From NCBI RefSeq assembly GCF_000981385.1, contig NZ_LATZ01000119.1, positions 1-64,000 of the forward strand: 64,000 bases of DNA, written 5' to 3'. The notes under the pieces are model-generated. The model ran no database searches. It saw only the letters and a list, made by a program, of their open reading frames with translations, and was not told where the DNA came from. A program made the position numbers and the translations under genes. Position 1 is the first letter of the stretch. Every line of letters begins with the position of its first letter. This DNA is from Bacillus sp. SA1-12. Its GTDB lineage: Bacteria; Bacillota; Bacilli; Bacillales; Bacillaceae. Positions 26,537 to 34,796 of this stretch are shown here, one piece after another.

Positions 26537-26896
26537 GTTTCCTTCCTCCTATCTTTCCTTACCATTTTATCTTTTACCTATATGTTGGCGTAAAAACATG
26601 TTTTCTATAATTAAAACTGAATTAGTGCCAAGTGTTGATCCTTCCACTTTTGATTGGAATGGAAAGTGATCCTTCTGTGAGTGCAATGGGACACGGAAAG
26701 ACCAAACCTGACTCATAAGGCTCAGAAGCTTCCGAACTGCCTCAAAGTAAAAGCAGCTTCAGGGAATATCAACAGATATTTTAATTGTAACTAAGTTTAT
26801 AACAACAATTATTTTTAAAAGAGATTAATTTAAAAAACATAATTTTACACTGACGGACCAAAACTAGAAAGAAGATATGGTAAAGGAGATCAATCG
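26537..26896. other. 360-bp intergenic region
   Basis: Contains a strongly eroded stretch at 26661-26785 (GGGACACGGAAAGACC, AAGGCTCAGAAG, AATATCAACAGATA) that may be another copy of the intergenic repeat seen at 3.1 and 17.4 kb. No gene is supported. Confidence 0.35.
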
Positions 26897-27181
26897 ATGA
26901 TTTTTTATGCTTGTGTTAAATACGATGAACAAAATCCGGAAACGTATAAAGGAATCGAAGTAACAACTCTTGGACATTCTCAGGATGTTATTGCAAGTTT
27001 TAATTCATATGATCCATTACAAGATTATCATAATTTTGTTAGCTGGACGGAAAGTGTTGGAGATGATAATGTGGGGTTCTGCGATAGTTTAAAGCATTTT
27101 GCTAAAGATTACGAACATATATCTGCAAATGATTCGAATGAGATGCTAAGAATGGTGTATGGTGAGCATCAAGATTGTTAA
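26897..27181 (+). CDS. 94-residue hypothetical protein
   Basis: Acidic soluble protein starting MIFYACVKYDEQNPETY, with an excellent ribosome binding site (AAAGGAGATC). It contains ITT-like strand patterns and a C-terminal helix (NEMLRMVYGEH). No known motif was recognised. It is monocistronic, ending at a perfect terminator shared with the convergent coiled-coil gene. Confidence 0.6.
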   Translation: MIFYACVKYDEQNPETYKGIEVTTLGHSQDVIASFNSYDPLQDYHNFVSWTESVGDDNVGFCDSLKHFAKDYEHISANDSNEMLRMVYGEHQDC

Positions 27182-27191
27182 AATAAAAAGG

Positions 27192-27233
27192 CTGACCTAA
27201 TCCTGATTATTTCTGGACGATTAGGTCAGTTTT
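27192..27233. terminator. Terminator between convergent genes
   Basis: CTGACCTAAT (27192-27201) pairs perfectly with ATTAGGTCAG (27220-27229), followed by TTTT; A residues to the left make it usable from both sides. Confidence 0.75.
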
Positions 27234-27246
27234 GAAAGTTTTCCAT

Positions 27247-28020
27247 TTATTTAATTGTTTCTTTTTCCTTTCTATCTTTATCAAGTGTGATTCGATGGAA
27301 GATTCCATATTTGCTCAATAATTGCGTGACAAACCCTGTGATTTGTTGATAATTTTCTTCGATCTTTTCAACTACATAGCTAATCCTTTCAAATAATGTT
27401 GCTTTTAGGCTATCTAAGTCTCTTGACACCTTCTGATTAATGGCTTCTTGATGATCTAAACGTTCTAAAATCGTTTTGTGAAAGGATTCTTGTAATTCAA
27501 GCGTTTTTAGGATGTGTTCGTTTATGTTATTTTGTTCTGCTAGCTGATCACTGAAATGATCATGTAGTCCGCCAAAGAGTTCAATTTTTTTGGCAAGCTG
27601 CTTTATAGCAGTATCCTGGATGGTAAGCTGATCTATGATTGCTTGGTTAACGACTCCTTCATTATCCTGCCTTTTCATTAATTCTTTATTAAATTCATCA
27701 ATTGCTTCAAACCTCATTATCAAGGCTTTAAATGCTTCATCCTGTTTCATAATATTCTCAACTAATGGAGCGGTATGTTTTTCCTGATCTTCTAGTTTTG
27801 TTAAGACATGATTAAATTGCTGCTGCTGCTCAATCTTTGTTTCATTTACTAAGCAATTTACTTTATCAGAGGCATGTTTTAATGTCGAATTGATTTGATT
27901 CTGCTGAATGATAAATTCCTGTAGATAGTTTTTGCGAAACGAAGCCTGGTTTGATGAAATATCGATTTTTGAAGGGTTTTTATAGATAAAAGGTTCTGCT
28001 TCCTTTTTTATATAAACCAC
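27247..28020 (-). CDS. Coiled-coil protein of unknown function
   Basis: 257 residues, largely heptad-like coiled coil from about residue 30 on, rich in Gln, Asn, Glu and His (repeated units such as LEDQEKH, LELQESFHKTILERLDHQEAI). There is no signal peptide or membrane span, and a Lys/Glu tail (DKDRKEKETIK). The start is GTG at 28020, six bases after GGGGGA; the in-frame ATG at 28038 lies upstream of that sequence. The N-terminal MVYIKKEAEPFIYKN is conserved-looking. No function can be assigned; similar proteins may be structural or spore-associated. Confidence 0.65.
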   Translation of the reverse strand: MVYIKKEAEPFIYKNPSKIDISSNQASFRKNYLQEFIIQQNQINSTLKHASDKVNCLVNETKIEQQQQFNHVLTKLEDQEKHTAPLVENIMKQDEAFKALIMRFEAIDEFNKELMKRQDNEGVVNQAIIDQLTIQDTAIKQLAKKIELFGGLHDHFSDQLAEQNNINEHILKTLELQESFHKTILERLDHQEAINQKVSRDLDSLKATLFERISYVVEKIEENYQQITGFVTQLLSKYGIFHRITLDKDRKEKETIK

Positions 28021-28174
28021 ATTTTCTCCCCCTCTCATAACAGTCGGAAGTGATGTTAATATCTTATGAGCTTACCCAATGATTTGATAACAGTTTTTCT
28101 TAGTCAAATATATGTAGGTTTTCATGAAGGCTAGGACATACTATGGAGGATGAAATAGGAAAGGTGGATGAAGG

Positions 28175-28801
28175 ATGAGTATAGAATGGTTTGACCGTGT
28201 ATGTGGTGAGTTGCAGGATCAACTTGAATCAATTTGTGAAAAATATGATCAAATCGGTCATATGTCAATTGATCGAGGTGCAAAGCATCCAAGAATTGAA
28301 TTTTATGTAGAAACAGAAGATGATGAACGCGATTATTTTTGTACATTGTTTTTTGATCCTCTTAATGAAGAATTCTATATGGAAACGTTTGATTTTGAAT
28401 ACGAGCAAACCACTAGAACGATTCTTTCCGATATTGAAGACATAGTCGATGCCATTCATGAGAGCTTTCATCTTTATCTGAATGATGTCAATGAAGAAGA
28501 TGACGAAATGGATTATGAGTATGTAGAAGAAGATTCCGAGCTTTTTGAAGAAATCGATGTGGAATGGGAGACTCCAGAAGTAACAGCATTTACCTATAAG
28601 GATGAAGTCGAAGTTACTTATCAATTTGGTGTTGTACAGGAGACAGGTGATGGCGTGCTTCGCAGAATTAACCGGATCCGAACCGAAGAGGATGACATTA
28701 TAAAAGATGAGACAAATTTTATTTTCAGCAAAGAAGAGGCTAGTACAATTATTGCTATGATTGCTAGTCATATGGATTCTTTATCTGAATTTGACTTATA
28801 A
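28175..28801 (+). CDS. Very acidic hypothetical protein
   Basis: 208 residues with an extremely acidic centre (for example VNEEDDEMDYEYVEED around residues 104-120). The N-terminal ~90 residues (starts MSIEWFDRVCGELQDQ) look like a folded alpha/beta domain, and the C-terminal ~65 (with VEVTYQFGVVQETGDGVL) like a second beta-rich domain. GGATGAAGG precedes the ATG. I do not recognise the family. It lies just upstream of helD on the same strand but a hairpin separates them. Confidence 0.65.
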   Translation: MSIEWFDRVCGELQDQLESICEKYDQIGHMSIDRGAKHPRIEFYVETEDDERDYFCTLFFDPLNEEFYMETFDFEYEQTTRTILSDIEDIVDAIHESFHLYLNDVNEEDDEMDYEYVEEDSELFEEIDVEWETPEVTAFTYKDEVEVTYQFGVVQETGDGVLRRINRIRTEEDDIIKDETNFIFSKEEASTIIAMIASHMDSLSEFDL

Positions 28802-28840
28802 TAGTTGTATATTACGTTTCCATAAAAATCAAAAATTCAA

Positions 28841-28879
28841 AGGGTCTGACCACAACTACCGGGGTCTGACCCTGTTTTT
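28841..28879 (+). terminator. Repeat-bearing hairpin/terminator upstream of helD
   Basis: AGGGTC (28841-28846) pairs with GACCCT (28868-28873), followed by GTTTTT. The sequence GGGTCTGACC occurs twice in the same orientation inside it, and each copy is itself self-complementary at its core. Confidence 0.5.
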
Positions 28880-29039
28880 ATTCATTTCCGGCAATGGAAA
28901 TTAAAAAATATTAATGGCTTGAATTCCGACTTTTTATCATAAGTTAATGGTGAATGTAGGGAAATTCAATTCATATCGCGAAGATATAAGACTAACAGTT
29001 TATATAATTTACGACAGAGAAGGTAAAAGGCGGGATTTA

Positions 29040-31385
29040 ATGGATCATTTTGAGAAAGAACAAAAGGCGGAACAACTAAGAATGAATCTGGTTGTAAATA
29101 AAATAAAAACTGAAATGTCCTCTATAACAAAACATACATCTGATGTGAAAACTGACATTGTCACAATACGTAAGAATTTTTGGGAGGATGTAACAGTTAA
29201 TTTAGATGATGCAGTTGAAGTAACTGAGACTGCTGCAAGTATAAAACAACAAGCGGAATTTTTATCCGAACAAGAGCATCGGCATAGACACTTAATTAAA
29301 AACATAAAAAATTTAAAACGGCTAATTGATGCCCCATATTTTGCAAGGATTGATTTTTCGGAAGAGGGAGAAAGTCAGGTAGAAAATATTTATATAGGAA
29401 CAGCTACCTATCATGACCATGAAACAGATGAATTTCTTGTTTATGATTGGAGGGCGCCAATCTCAAGTATGTATTATGATTTTGGTCCTGGGCCTGCGGA
29501 GTTTATTGCTCCTGGTGGCATTGTAAGTGGTGAGATCCTGTTGAAAAGGCAATTCATTGTAAGGAATGCACATATTGATGGTATGTTTGATACAGGGATC
29601 ACAATTGGGGACGAACTTCTTCAAGAGGTGCTTGGAAAACAGTCAAATTCTCAGATGAAAACCATCGTTGCTACTATTCAACAAGAACAAAATAAAGTTA
29701 TTCGAAATGAAAAGGGAAAACTGCTTGTTGTCCAAGGCGCGGCAGGAAGTGGCAAGACATCTGCAGCCTTGCAAAGGATCGCCTATTTACTTTATAAATA
29801 TCGAAATACGTTAATCTCCGAAGAAATTCTTTTGTTCTCTCCAAATCCGATGTTTAACAGTTATATTAGAAATGTTTTACCAGAACTAGGTGAAGAGAAC
29901 ATGCAGCAATCCACCTTTCAACAATATTTACAGTATTCACTTGGAGATACCTATACGGTGGAGGATCCATTTTCACAATTAGAATATTTATTAACTGCTG
30001 AAAAAGATAACGATTATATACGTAAACTAGAAACAATCAAGTATAAGTCTTCCTTTTTTTATTTGAATCTAATTGAAAATTATCTTAGCTATTTAGGCAA
30101 TCAAGGACTGATTTTTCAAGATGTTATCTTCAGAGATGAAATTTTATTTTGTTCAGATGCAATTTATTCGTATTTCTACTCATTAAGCAATACCCTTTCG
30201 ATTACCAATCGCATGAAGCTTGTGTCGGAATGGATGTTAGGTGAAATAAAGAAAGCCGAGAAAAATGAAAGAAAAAAGGATTGGGTTGAAGAAGAAATAC
30301 AGTTTTTAAGTAAAGAGGAATATCAACATTATTTTCAAAAGCTAAGTAAACAGAAGAGATTTTCTCAAGATACATTTGATGATTTTGATCGAGAGGAGGA
30401 AATGCTGAGCAAATATGTAGTTAAACGTCACTTTCAACCTGTCAAAAGGTTAATTAGGAACCTTGGTTTTATTAATCTAAAGGCGATTTATCTGAAATTA
30501 TTTGAAATTCCGCTTGAAACATTAATGAAGTCGGTTTCATTAGACCTTTCAGTTGCGTCTTGGAAAGAGATATGTAAAAATTCAGTACAAGAAATTTCAC
30601 AAAACAAATTGCCTTATGAGGATGCAACACCATTTTTATATCTAAAGGAAAGAATTGAAGGCTTTAAGGTAAATACAAGTGTAAAATATGTGTTTATTGA
30701 TGAAGCACAAGACTATTCGGCCTTTCAATTTGCCTTTTTGAAAAACCTATTTCCTAATGCCAGATTTACTGTACTAGGTGACCTGAATCAAGCTATTTAC
30801 ACACATGAATCATTAACCAACATTGAAGAACTAAAGAGTTTGTTTACATCAGAACGAACAGAAATCATCAAGCTAAATAGAAGCTATCGCTCAACGAGAC
30901 AAATTGTGGAATTTACCAGAGCGTTTATGAAGAACGGCAATGAAATTGTGCCTTTTAACAGAGACGGCATCAAGCCTGTTTTGATCAGCGGAAAAAATAA
31001 AGAAGAGATCATAAAAGCGATTGTATTAAAAGTTAGATTACTTGAGTCTTACAAATCAATTTCAATTATTTGTAAATCAGCAAGTGAAAGTGAAGAGGCA
31101 TACGAGTTATTAAGAAAGCATATTCCTGTGAATTTAGTGGATAAACGCAGCAATGAGTTCGGCTTAGGTGTTGTCATTATCCCTTCATACTTAGCGAAGG
31201 GTATTGAATTCGATGCTGTCATCATCTTTGATGGTTCAAAATCAAAATATGGTCATGAAAATGTAAGAAAGCTGTTTTATACAGTATGTACAAGGGCGAT
31301 GCATGAGCTTTTTGTGTTTTATAAAGATGAAGTTACACCATTTATTGCCGAAATACCAACGCATCTTTATATTGAAGAAACCTAA
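29040..31385 (+). CDS. helD: HelD-type RNA polymerase recycling ATPase
   Basis: UvrD/Rep-like ATPase that binds RNA polymerase and helps release it from nucleic acid. 781 residues (B. subtilis HelD 774). The N-terminal ~80 residues are a charged coiled coil (the arm that enters the secondary channel in known HelD), then Walker A VVQGAAGSGKTSAALQR around residue 225-241, Walker B YVFIDEAQDYS around 549-559, VLGDLNQAIYTHE, the arginine-bearing NRSYRSTRQIVEFTRAF and a UvrD-type C-terminal domain with ELFVFYKDE. Start: AGGCGGG lies before ATG 29040; the frame upstream to 28947 lacks a site. A 96-residue gene follows after 20 bp. Confidence 0.92.
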   Translation: MDHFEKEQKAEQLRMNLVVNKIKTEMSSITKHTSDVKTDIVTIRKNFWEDVTVNLDDAVEVTETAASIKQQAEFLSEQEHRHRHLIKNIKNLKRLIDAPYFARIDFSEEGESQVENIYIGTATYHDHETDEFLVYDWRAPISSMYYDFGPGPAEFIAPGGIVSGEILLKRQFIVRNAHIDGMFDTGITIGDELLQEVLGKQSNSQMKTIVATIQQEQNKVIRNEKGKLLVVQGAAGSGKTSAALQRIAYLLYKYRNTLISEEILLFSPNPMFNSYIRNVLPELGEENMQQSTFQQYLQYSLGDTYTVEDPFSQLEYLLTAEKDNDYIRKLETIKYKSSFFYLNLIENYLSYLGNQGLIFQDVIFRDEILFCSDAIYSYFYSLSNTLSITNRMKLVSEWMLGEIKKAEKNERKKDWVEEEIQFLSKEEYQHYFQKLSKQKRFSQDTFDDFDREEEMLSKYVVKRHFQPVKRLIRNLGFINLKAIYLKLFEIPLETLMKSVSLDLSVASWKEICKNSVQEISQNKLPYEDATPFLYLKERIEGFKVNTSVKYVFIDEAQDYSAFQFAFLKNLFPNARFTVLGDLNQAIYTHESLTNIEELKSLFTSERTEIIKLNRSYRSTRQIVEFTRAFMKNGNEIVPFNRDGIKPVLISGKNKEEIIKAIVLKVRLLESYKSISIICKSASESEEAYELLRKHIPVNLVDKRSNEFGLGVVIIPSYLAKGIEFDAVIIFDGSKSKYGHENVRKLFYTVCTRAMHELFVFYKDEVTPFIAEIPTHLYIEET

Positions 31386-31405
31386 CCTGCATGAGGAGGA
31401 ACATA

Positions 31406-31696
31406 GTGGAATTTTTAGCAAATCTGCCATATAGCAAGGTAACGAGAATCATTGAAGAAAATCGTCAATTTCATAAGGAAGTAGAGCATGAATTAGTCCT
31501 CACAACTGAGCAGATATGCACAACCTTTGATACATTTTTATTGAAGGAAGTTCTAGATGTTTCATTTCGATATTTTTCAGAAAATATCGGCTTCCTTTAC
31601 TTGCATACAACCAAAGGAATGTACTCTTATACAGTCAAAACCAGTCCAGAAAATTTTATAAAACAATTTAAAGAGATAAAACATTCCCAGTCATAA
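31406..31696 (+). CDS. 96-residue hypothetical protein downstream of helD
   Basis: Starts at GTG 31406, with AGGAGG six bases upstream, 20 bp after the helD stop, so the two are probably co-transcribed. The product starts MEFLANLPYSKVTRIIEENR and is a soluble alpha/beta protein with FLYLHTTKGMYSYTVKTSP near the end. I do not recognise a family. The operon arrangement is the only clue to function. Confidence 0.65.
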   Translation: MEFLANLPYSKVTRIIEENRQFHKEVEHELVLTTEQICTTFDTFLLKEVLDVSFRYFSENIGFLYLHTTKGMYSYTVKTSPENFIKQFKEIKHSQS

Positions 31697-31704
31697 TAAA
31701 ATAA

Positions 31705-31750
31705 AAAAGGGGCTTTCTCATAAAATTTTAGTATTGAGACAGCCTCCTAT
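31705..31750 (-). terminator. Terminator, oriented to the minus strand
   Basis: AGG.GGCTTTCTCA pairs with TGAGACAGCC.CCT; the T run (CCCCTTTTTTATTTT) is on the minus strand, and its core matches the GGCTGTCTC terminator family. It would end a minus-strand transcript coming from the short gene at 31805-31903. Confidence 0.6.
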
Positions 31751-31804
31751 ATTAATTAGCGTTTTTCTTTTTCGAATTTTTATACTGCGATATATATTTT
31801 AAAA

Positions 31805-31903
31805 TCAATTTTCGATATCCTCGATTTCATTTGCTTCTTTTGTCAAGATCTCTGTATGTTTTGCTTCTTCTATGCCACTAACATTTAGCATGTACTTGTT
31901 CAA
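31805..31903 (-). CDS. Possible 32-residue peptide gene
   Basis: TTG-started frame (MNKYMLNVSGIEEAKHTE...) with GGGGAA seven bases upstream and a minus-strand terminator 55 bp downstream. The peptide is acidic and hydrophilic. The 383-bp gap between the helD operon and the GDPD gene holds nothing else. The terminator's orientation is the main support; the frame could be chance. Confidence 0.35.
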   Translation of the reverse strand: MNKYMLNVSGIEEAKHTEILTKEANEIEDIEN

Positions 31904-32079
31904 GTTTATTCCCCGCCATCCGATGGATTACTATTGTTTTAATTTGAATGAACATATCGAGAAATACCTTTTTTCATTACCTTGTAAACCTACTATATGA
32001 ATTTTTTTGGTAAAATAAATGTAAAAGGTATCCGTTTAATACGATTAGAGGAAATCAAGCAGGCAGGAGAGGAAAATGG

Positions 32080-32856
32080 ATGAACTCCTTGTTAAAAAAA
32101 ATTCTGCAAATCAAACAATATAGCACAGCTAGTCAAAAGCTGCAAAATATTGCCCATCGGGGTGCTTCTGGCTATGCACCTGAAAATACGATGATTTCGT
32201 TTAGGAAAGCATTGGAATTAAAAGCTGATTATATAGAACTTGATATTCAAATGACAAAAGACGGTGAGATTGTCGTTATTCATGATGCGACTGTTGACCG
32301 AACGACGAACAGTACAGGTCATGTTAGCGATTTTACATATGAAGAGCTAAAAAGGCTTGATGCAGGGGAATGGTTTCATAAAAAATTTTCAGGACAGCGG
32401 ATTCCAACTTTTCAAGAGGTTATAAATGAATTTCATGGAAAAATCGGATTTTTAATAGAAATTAAACATGCTAATTTATATCCTGCCATAGCCGAAAGGC
32501 TTGCAGCTGAACTAAAAAGGAATTCGCTTGATAGCCCAGGTGAGAATAAAATGATCATACAGTCGTTTGACTTTGAGTTATTAGAGAAATTTAATAAGTT
32601 GGCACCGAATGTTCCATTAGGGCTCCTTGTAAAATATCGCGTCCAAGGCATATCAAATGTACAATTAAAAGAATGGTCGAAGCTTGTTCAATACATTAAT
32701 CCGAATAAAGCCCTTGTCACTAAACGGCTGGTTAATAAAATACACTCTTTTCACATGAAGGTTATGCCTTATACGGCTAGAGATAAGAAGGCAATAAAAG
32801 CCTTGAAGCAAGCAAAGGTAGATGGAATTATTACAGATTTTCCAGATTATATATAG
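32080..32856 (+). CDS. Glycerophosphodiester phosphodiesterase
   Basis: Hydrolyses glycerophosphodiesters to glycerol-3-phosphate and an alcohol. 258 residues; TIM-barrel GDPD domain with the signature IAHRGASGYAPENTMISF (catalytic His/Arg), ELDIQMTKDGEIVVIHDATVDRTTN (metal-binding Glu/Asp and second His), and IEIKH in the barrel. No signal peptide is present, so this is a cytoplasmic form like YqiK/UgpQ. AGGAGAGG lies seven bases before the ATG. Monocistronic, with a terminator directly after. Confidence 0.92.
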   Translation: MNSLLKKILQIKQYSTASQKLQNIAHRGASGYAPENTMISFRKALELKADYIELDIQMTKDGEIVVIHDATVDRTTNSTGHVSDFTYEELKRLDAGEWFHKKFSGQRIPTFQEVINEFHGKIGFLIEIKHANLYPAIAERLAAELKRNSLDSPGENKMIIQSFDFELLEKFNKLAPNVPLGLLVKYRVQGISNVQLKEWSKLVQYINPNKALVTKRLVNKIHSFHMKVMPYTARDKKAIKALKQAKVDGIITDFPDYI

Positions 32857-32874
32857 GTGAAAGCATGCTTATTA

Positions 32875-32924
32875 AAAGGGTGATCCTTTATGGCAAATGC
32901 CAAAAATAGGGTCACCCTTTATTT
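32875..32924 (+). terminator. Terminator after the GDPD gene
   Basis: AAAGGGTGA pairs with TCACCCTTT (right arm at 32912-32920) with an interrupted stem, followed by ATTTGTTT. Confidence 0.7.
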
Positions 32925-33115
32925 GTTTGTAAAGAGATGATAAAATTCTTAAGCACACGGCATCCAACTCCTAAGCCCAGGACATACAAGGGCAGACGGG
33001 CGGATTTGACGCCTTGCGCCTCAATCAAGCTTAGGAGGTAAAATACTTCTTTTACTCATAAAAGCCTTGTTTGCCTTAGGCTGTACAAGGCGCTTGCACT
33101 TTTGTTCAGTGCAGC

Positions 33116-33298
33116 TTAATTGTTTGCTTGCTGCTGACCAATCTCTTTTTCAGCAATTAAAGAATTAGCTACTTCTTGATGTTTATGTTCATTTACAGAA
33201 TCCCCATCAATATTTTTTTGATTTGGAAAACTTCCGTCTGTTTGTAAGGTTATTTGCTCCTTTTTAGGCGCGTTTGTAAGATAGTTCTCTTTTTTCAT
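33116..33298 (-). CDS. 60-residue hydrophilic hypothetical protein
   Basis: Small protein rich in Asn, Gln, Lys and Glu (starts MKKENYLTNAPKKEQ; ends GQQQANN), without Cys or a membrane span. TTGGAGGCC lies ten bases before the ATG. Composition resembles minor spore proteins and the 64-residue protein at 23.6 kb, but I recognise no motif. It stands alone on the minus strand. Confidence 0.5.
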   Translation of the reverse strand: MKKENYLTNAPKKEQITLQTDGSFPNQKNIDGDSVNEHKHQEVANSLIAEKEIGQQQANN

Positions 33299-33756
33299 AG
33301 GTTTTAGGCCTCCAAGAAAAATTTATCCAGTTTTCTTAATGGGCAGGTAACTTCCAATAATGGAAGTCTCGCTTGAATGTAGTTTGATCAAATGTAAGGA
33401 TTTTCATTCCCATTTTTGTTAATGGATAAAATGTATATATATAATAGTAGAAACTAGGCTTGCTTTACCATTTATTACTTACATAAGCAGCCTAAAAAAT
33501 TTGTTATGATGGAAATAGAGGTCGTCAAAAAAGAAAAAGCCGCCTCTATTGAGACAGCCCATGACCATGATTTTATCAAATCTTAACTCCTCCAATTTAT
33601 AAGAGAAAGAAGGAGAAGTAAGAAGAAATAAGTGGTGAATAACTTCCTTTGTCTAAGTGAGGTCAAATATTAGGACAGCAAGCTAACTTCACTAAGAGCT
33701 GTGGGGTGAGTTGTACATTCCTTAGCCCAATTAGTCACTAATGGAAGTCTCCAATT
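33299..33756. other. 458-bp gap with two copies of a short repeat end
   Basis: Contains TAATGGAAGTCTC at 33358-33370 (inside a palindrome ACTTCCA...TGGAAGT, 33350-33367) and TCACTAATGGAAGTCTC at 33735-33751, just after the gltC stop. In reverse complement both read GAGACTTCCATTA..., the same sequence that begins the 210-bp tandem repeat at 53.86 kb. An AGGCTGTCTC-type hairpin relic lies near 33.53 kb. No gene is supported. Confidence 0.5.
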
Positions 33757-34659
33757 TTATTGATATTGCTCCAGCATTGAAAAGAATTCTTTTACGAATT
33801 TAAAGAAGACTTTCTCAGAAGGAGCGAGGTCTCTTTTTTTAGAAATTATGATTCCGACTGTTCTTCTAACTATAGGAAGCTCAATCGGTATTTTTACCGT
33901 GAATCTTGGGATTGTTTCGTGAAATGTGCTATCGGGTAATAAAGTAACACCCATCCCAGCGGACACTAATCCTTTAATCGCATCTAAATCTTCACCTTCT
34001 GAGGAGATGCTTGGGACAAAACCAGCCTGTTTGCATGCATCAATGACAATTTCCTGGAGAATATAGCCTCTTGGAAATAAGACAAATTGATCATTCCTAA
34101 GTTCATTTAGGAGAATGCTTTTTTTTGATGCCAATGGATGTCCAGATGGCAACAGTGCTGAAATATTTTCAGAAAATAAGATGGTCCCTTCGATTTCTGG
34201 GATGTTTTGCGGAACTGGTCCTAAAAAGGCCAAGTCAATTTCGCGGTTTATTACGGAATCAATTAAAAACCTATATGATCCTTGTCTTAAATGGAAAGCA
34301 ACATTTGGGTATTTTTCTTTAAATGCCGAAATGACAGTTGGCAATAAATGACTTGCAAGGCTTGTAGGGAATCCAATCTTTATTGAACCTCTTTCAGGAT
34401 CTAAATACTCATCGATTTGTTTTTTGGCATGGTCAATCGCTTTGATTGCGGTTTTTGTATGTTCAAGAAATACCTTTCCAATTGGAGTTAGTTTTACATT
34501 TCGACCTTCTCTTTCAAACAACGTTACACCTAACTCCGCTTCTAAATTTGCAATTTGTCTGCTTATAGCAGATTGGGCAACATGTAAAAATTGTGCAGCT
34601 TCGGAAACATGTTCACGCTCAGCTACTTCCATAAAATAATGTAATTGGCGTAATTCCAT
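33757..34659 (-). CDS. gltC: LysR-type regulator GltC
   Basis: Activator of the divergent glutamate synthase operon. 300 residues, exactly the B. subtilis GltC length. The N-terminal winged helix is MELRQLHYFMEVAEREHVSEAAQFLHVAQSA (helix-turn-helix) and the rest is a LysR substrate-binding domain (IKIGFPTSLASHLLP, LRNDQFVLFPRGY). In B. subtilis GltC activates gltAB unless arginine/2-oxoglutarate balance or RocG inhibits it. Identity rests on divergence from gltA, length and family. It probably also represses itself through overlapping divergent promoters. Confidence 0.93.
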   Translation of the reverse strand: MELRQLHYFMEVAEREHVSEAAQFLHVAQSAISRQIANLEAELGVTLFEREGRNVKLTPIGKVFLEHTKTAIKAIDHAKKQIDEYLDPERGSIKIGFPTSLASHLLPTVISAFKEKYPNVAFHLRQGSYRFLIDSVINREIDLAFLGPVPQNIPEIEGTILFSENISALLPSGHPLASKKSILLNELRNDQFVLFPRGYILQEIVIDACKQAGFVPSISSEGEDLDAIKGLVSAGMGVTLLPDSTFHETIPRFTVKIPIELPIVRRTVGIIISKKRDLAPSEKVFFKFVKEFFSMLEQYQ

Positions 34660-34687
34660 CGTGTCCTCCTATCGAATTATATCAATA

Positions 34688-34706
34688 TTAGATAGATCTT
34701 ATCTAA
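34688..34706. promoter_or_regulatory. Candidate GltC operator
   Basis: TTAGATA and TATCTAA form a near-palindrome (TTAGATA-GATCT-TATCTAA) in the gltC-gltA intergenic region, just upstream of the gltA -35. A related ATTATCT...AGATAAT pair (about 34748-34776) lies downstream of the -10. Confidence 0.5.
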
Positions 34707-34714
34707 ATTATATA

Positions 34715-34743
34715 TTGTTAATATCAATTTGCATAGATATAAT
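34715..34743 (+). promoter_or_regulatory. gltA promoter (SigA type)
   Basis: TTGTTA at 34715-34720, a 17-bp spacer and a perfect TATAAT at 34738-34743. It lies 54 bp before the ATG, with the GltC-like dyad immediately upstream, as expected for a LysR-activated promoter. Confidence 0.65.
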
Positions 34744-34796
34744 GTAATTATCTGAAAATTATCGGGTGTAAGATAATCTAACGGGGGGAGATATTC

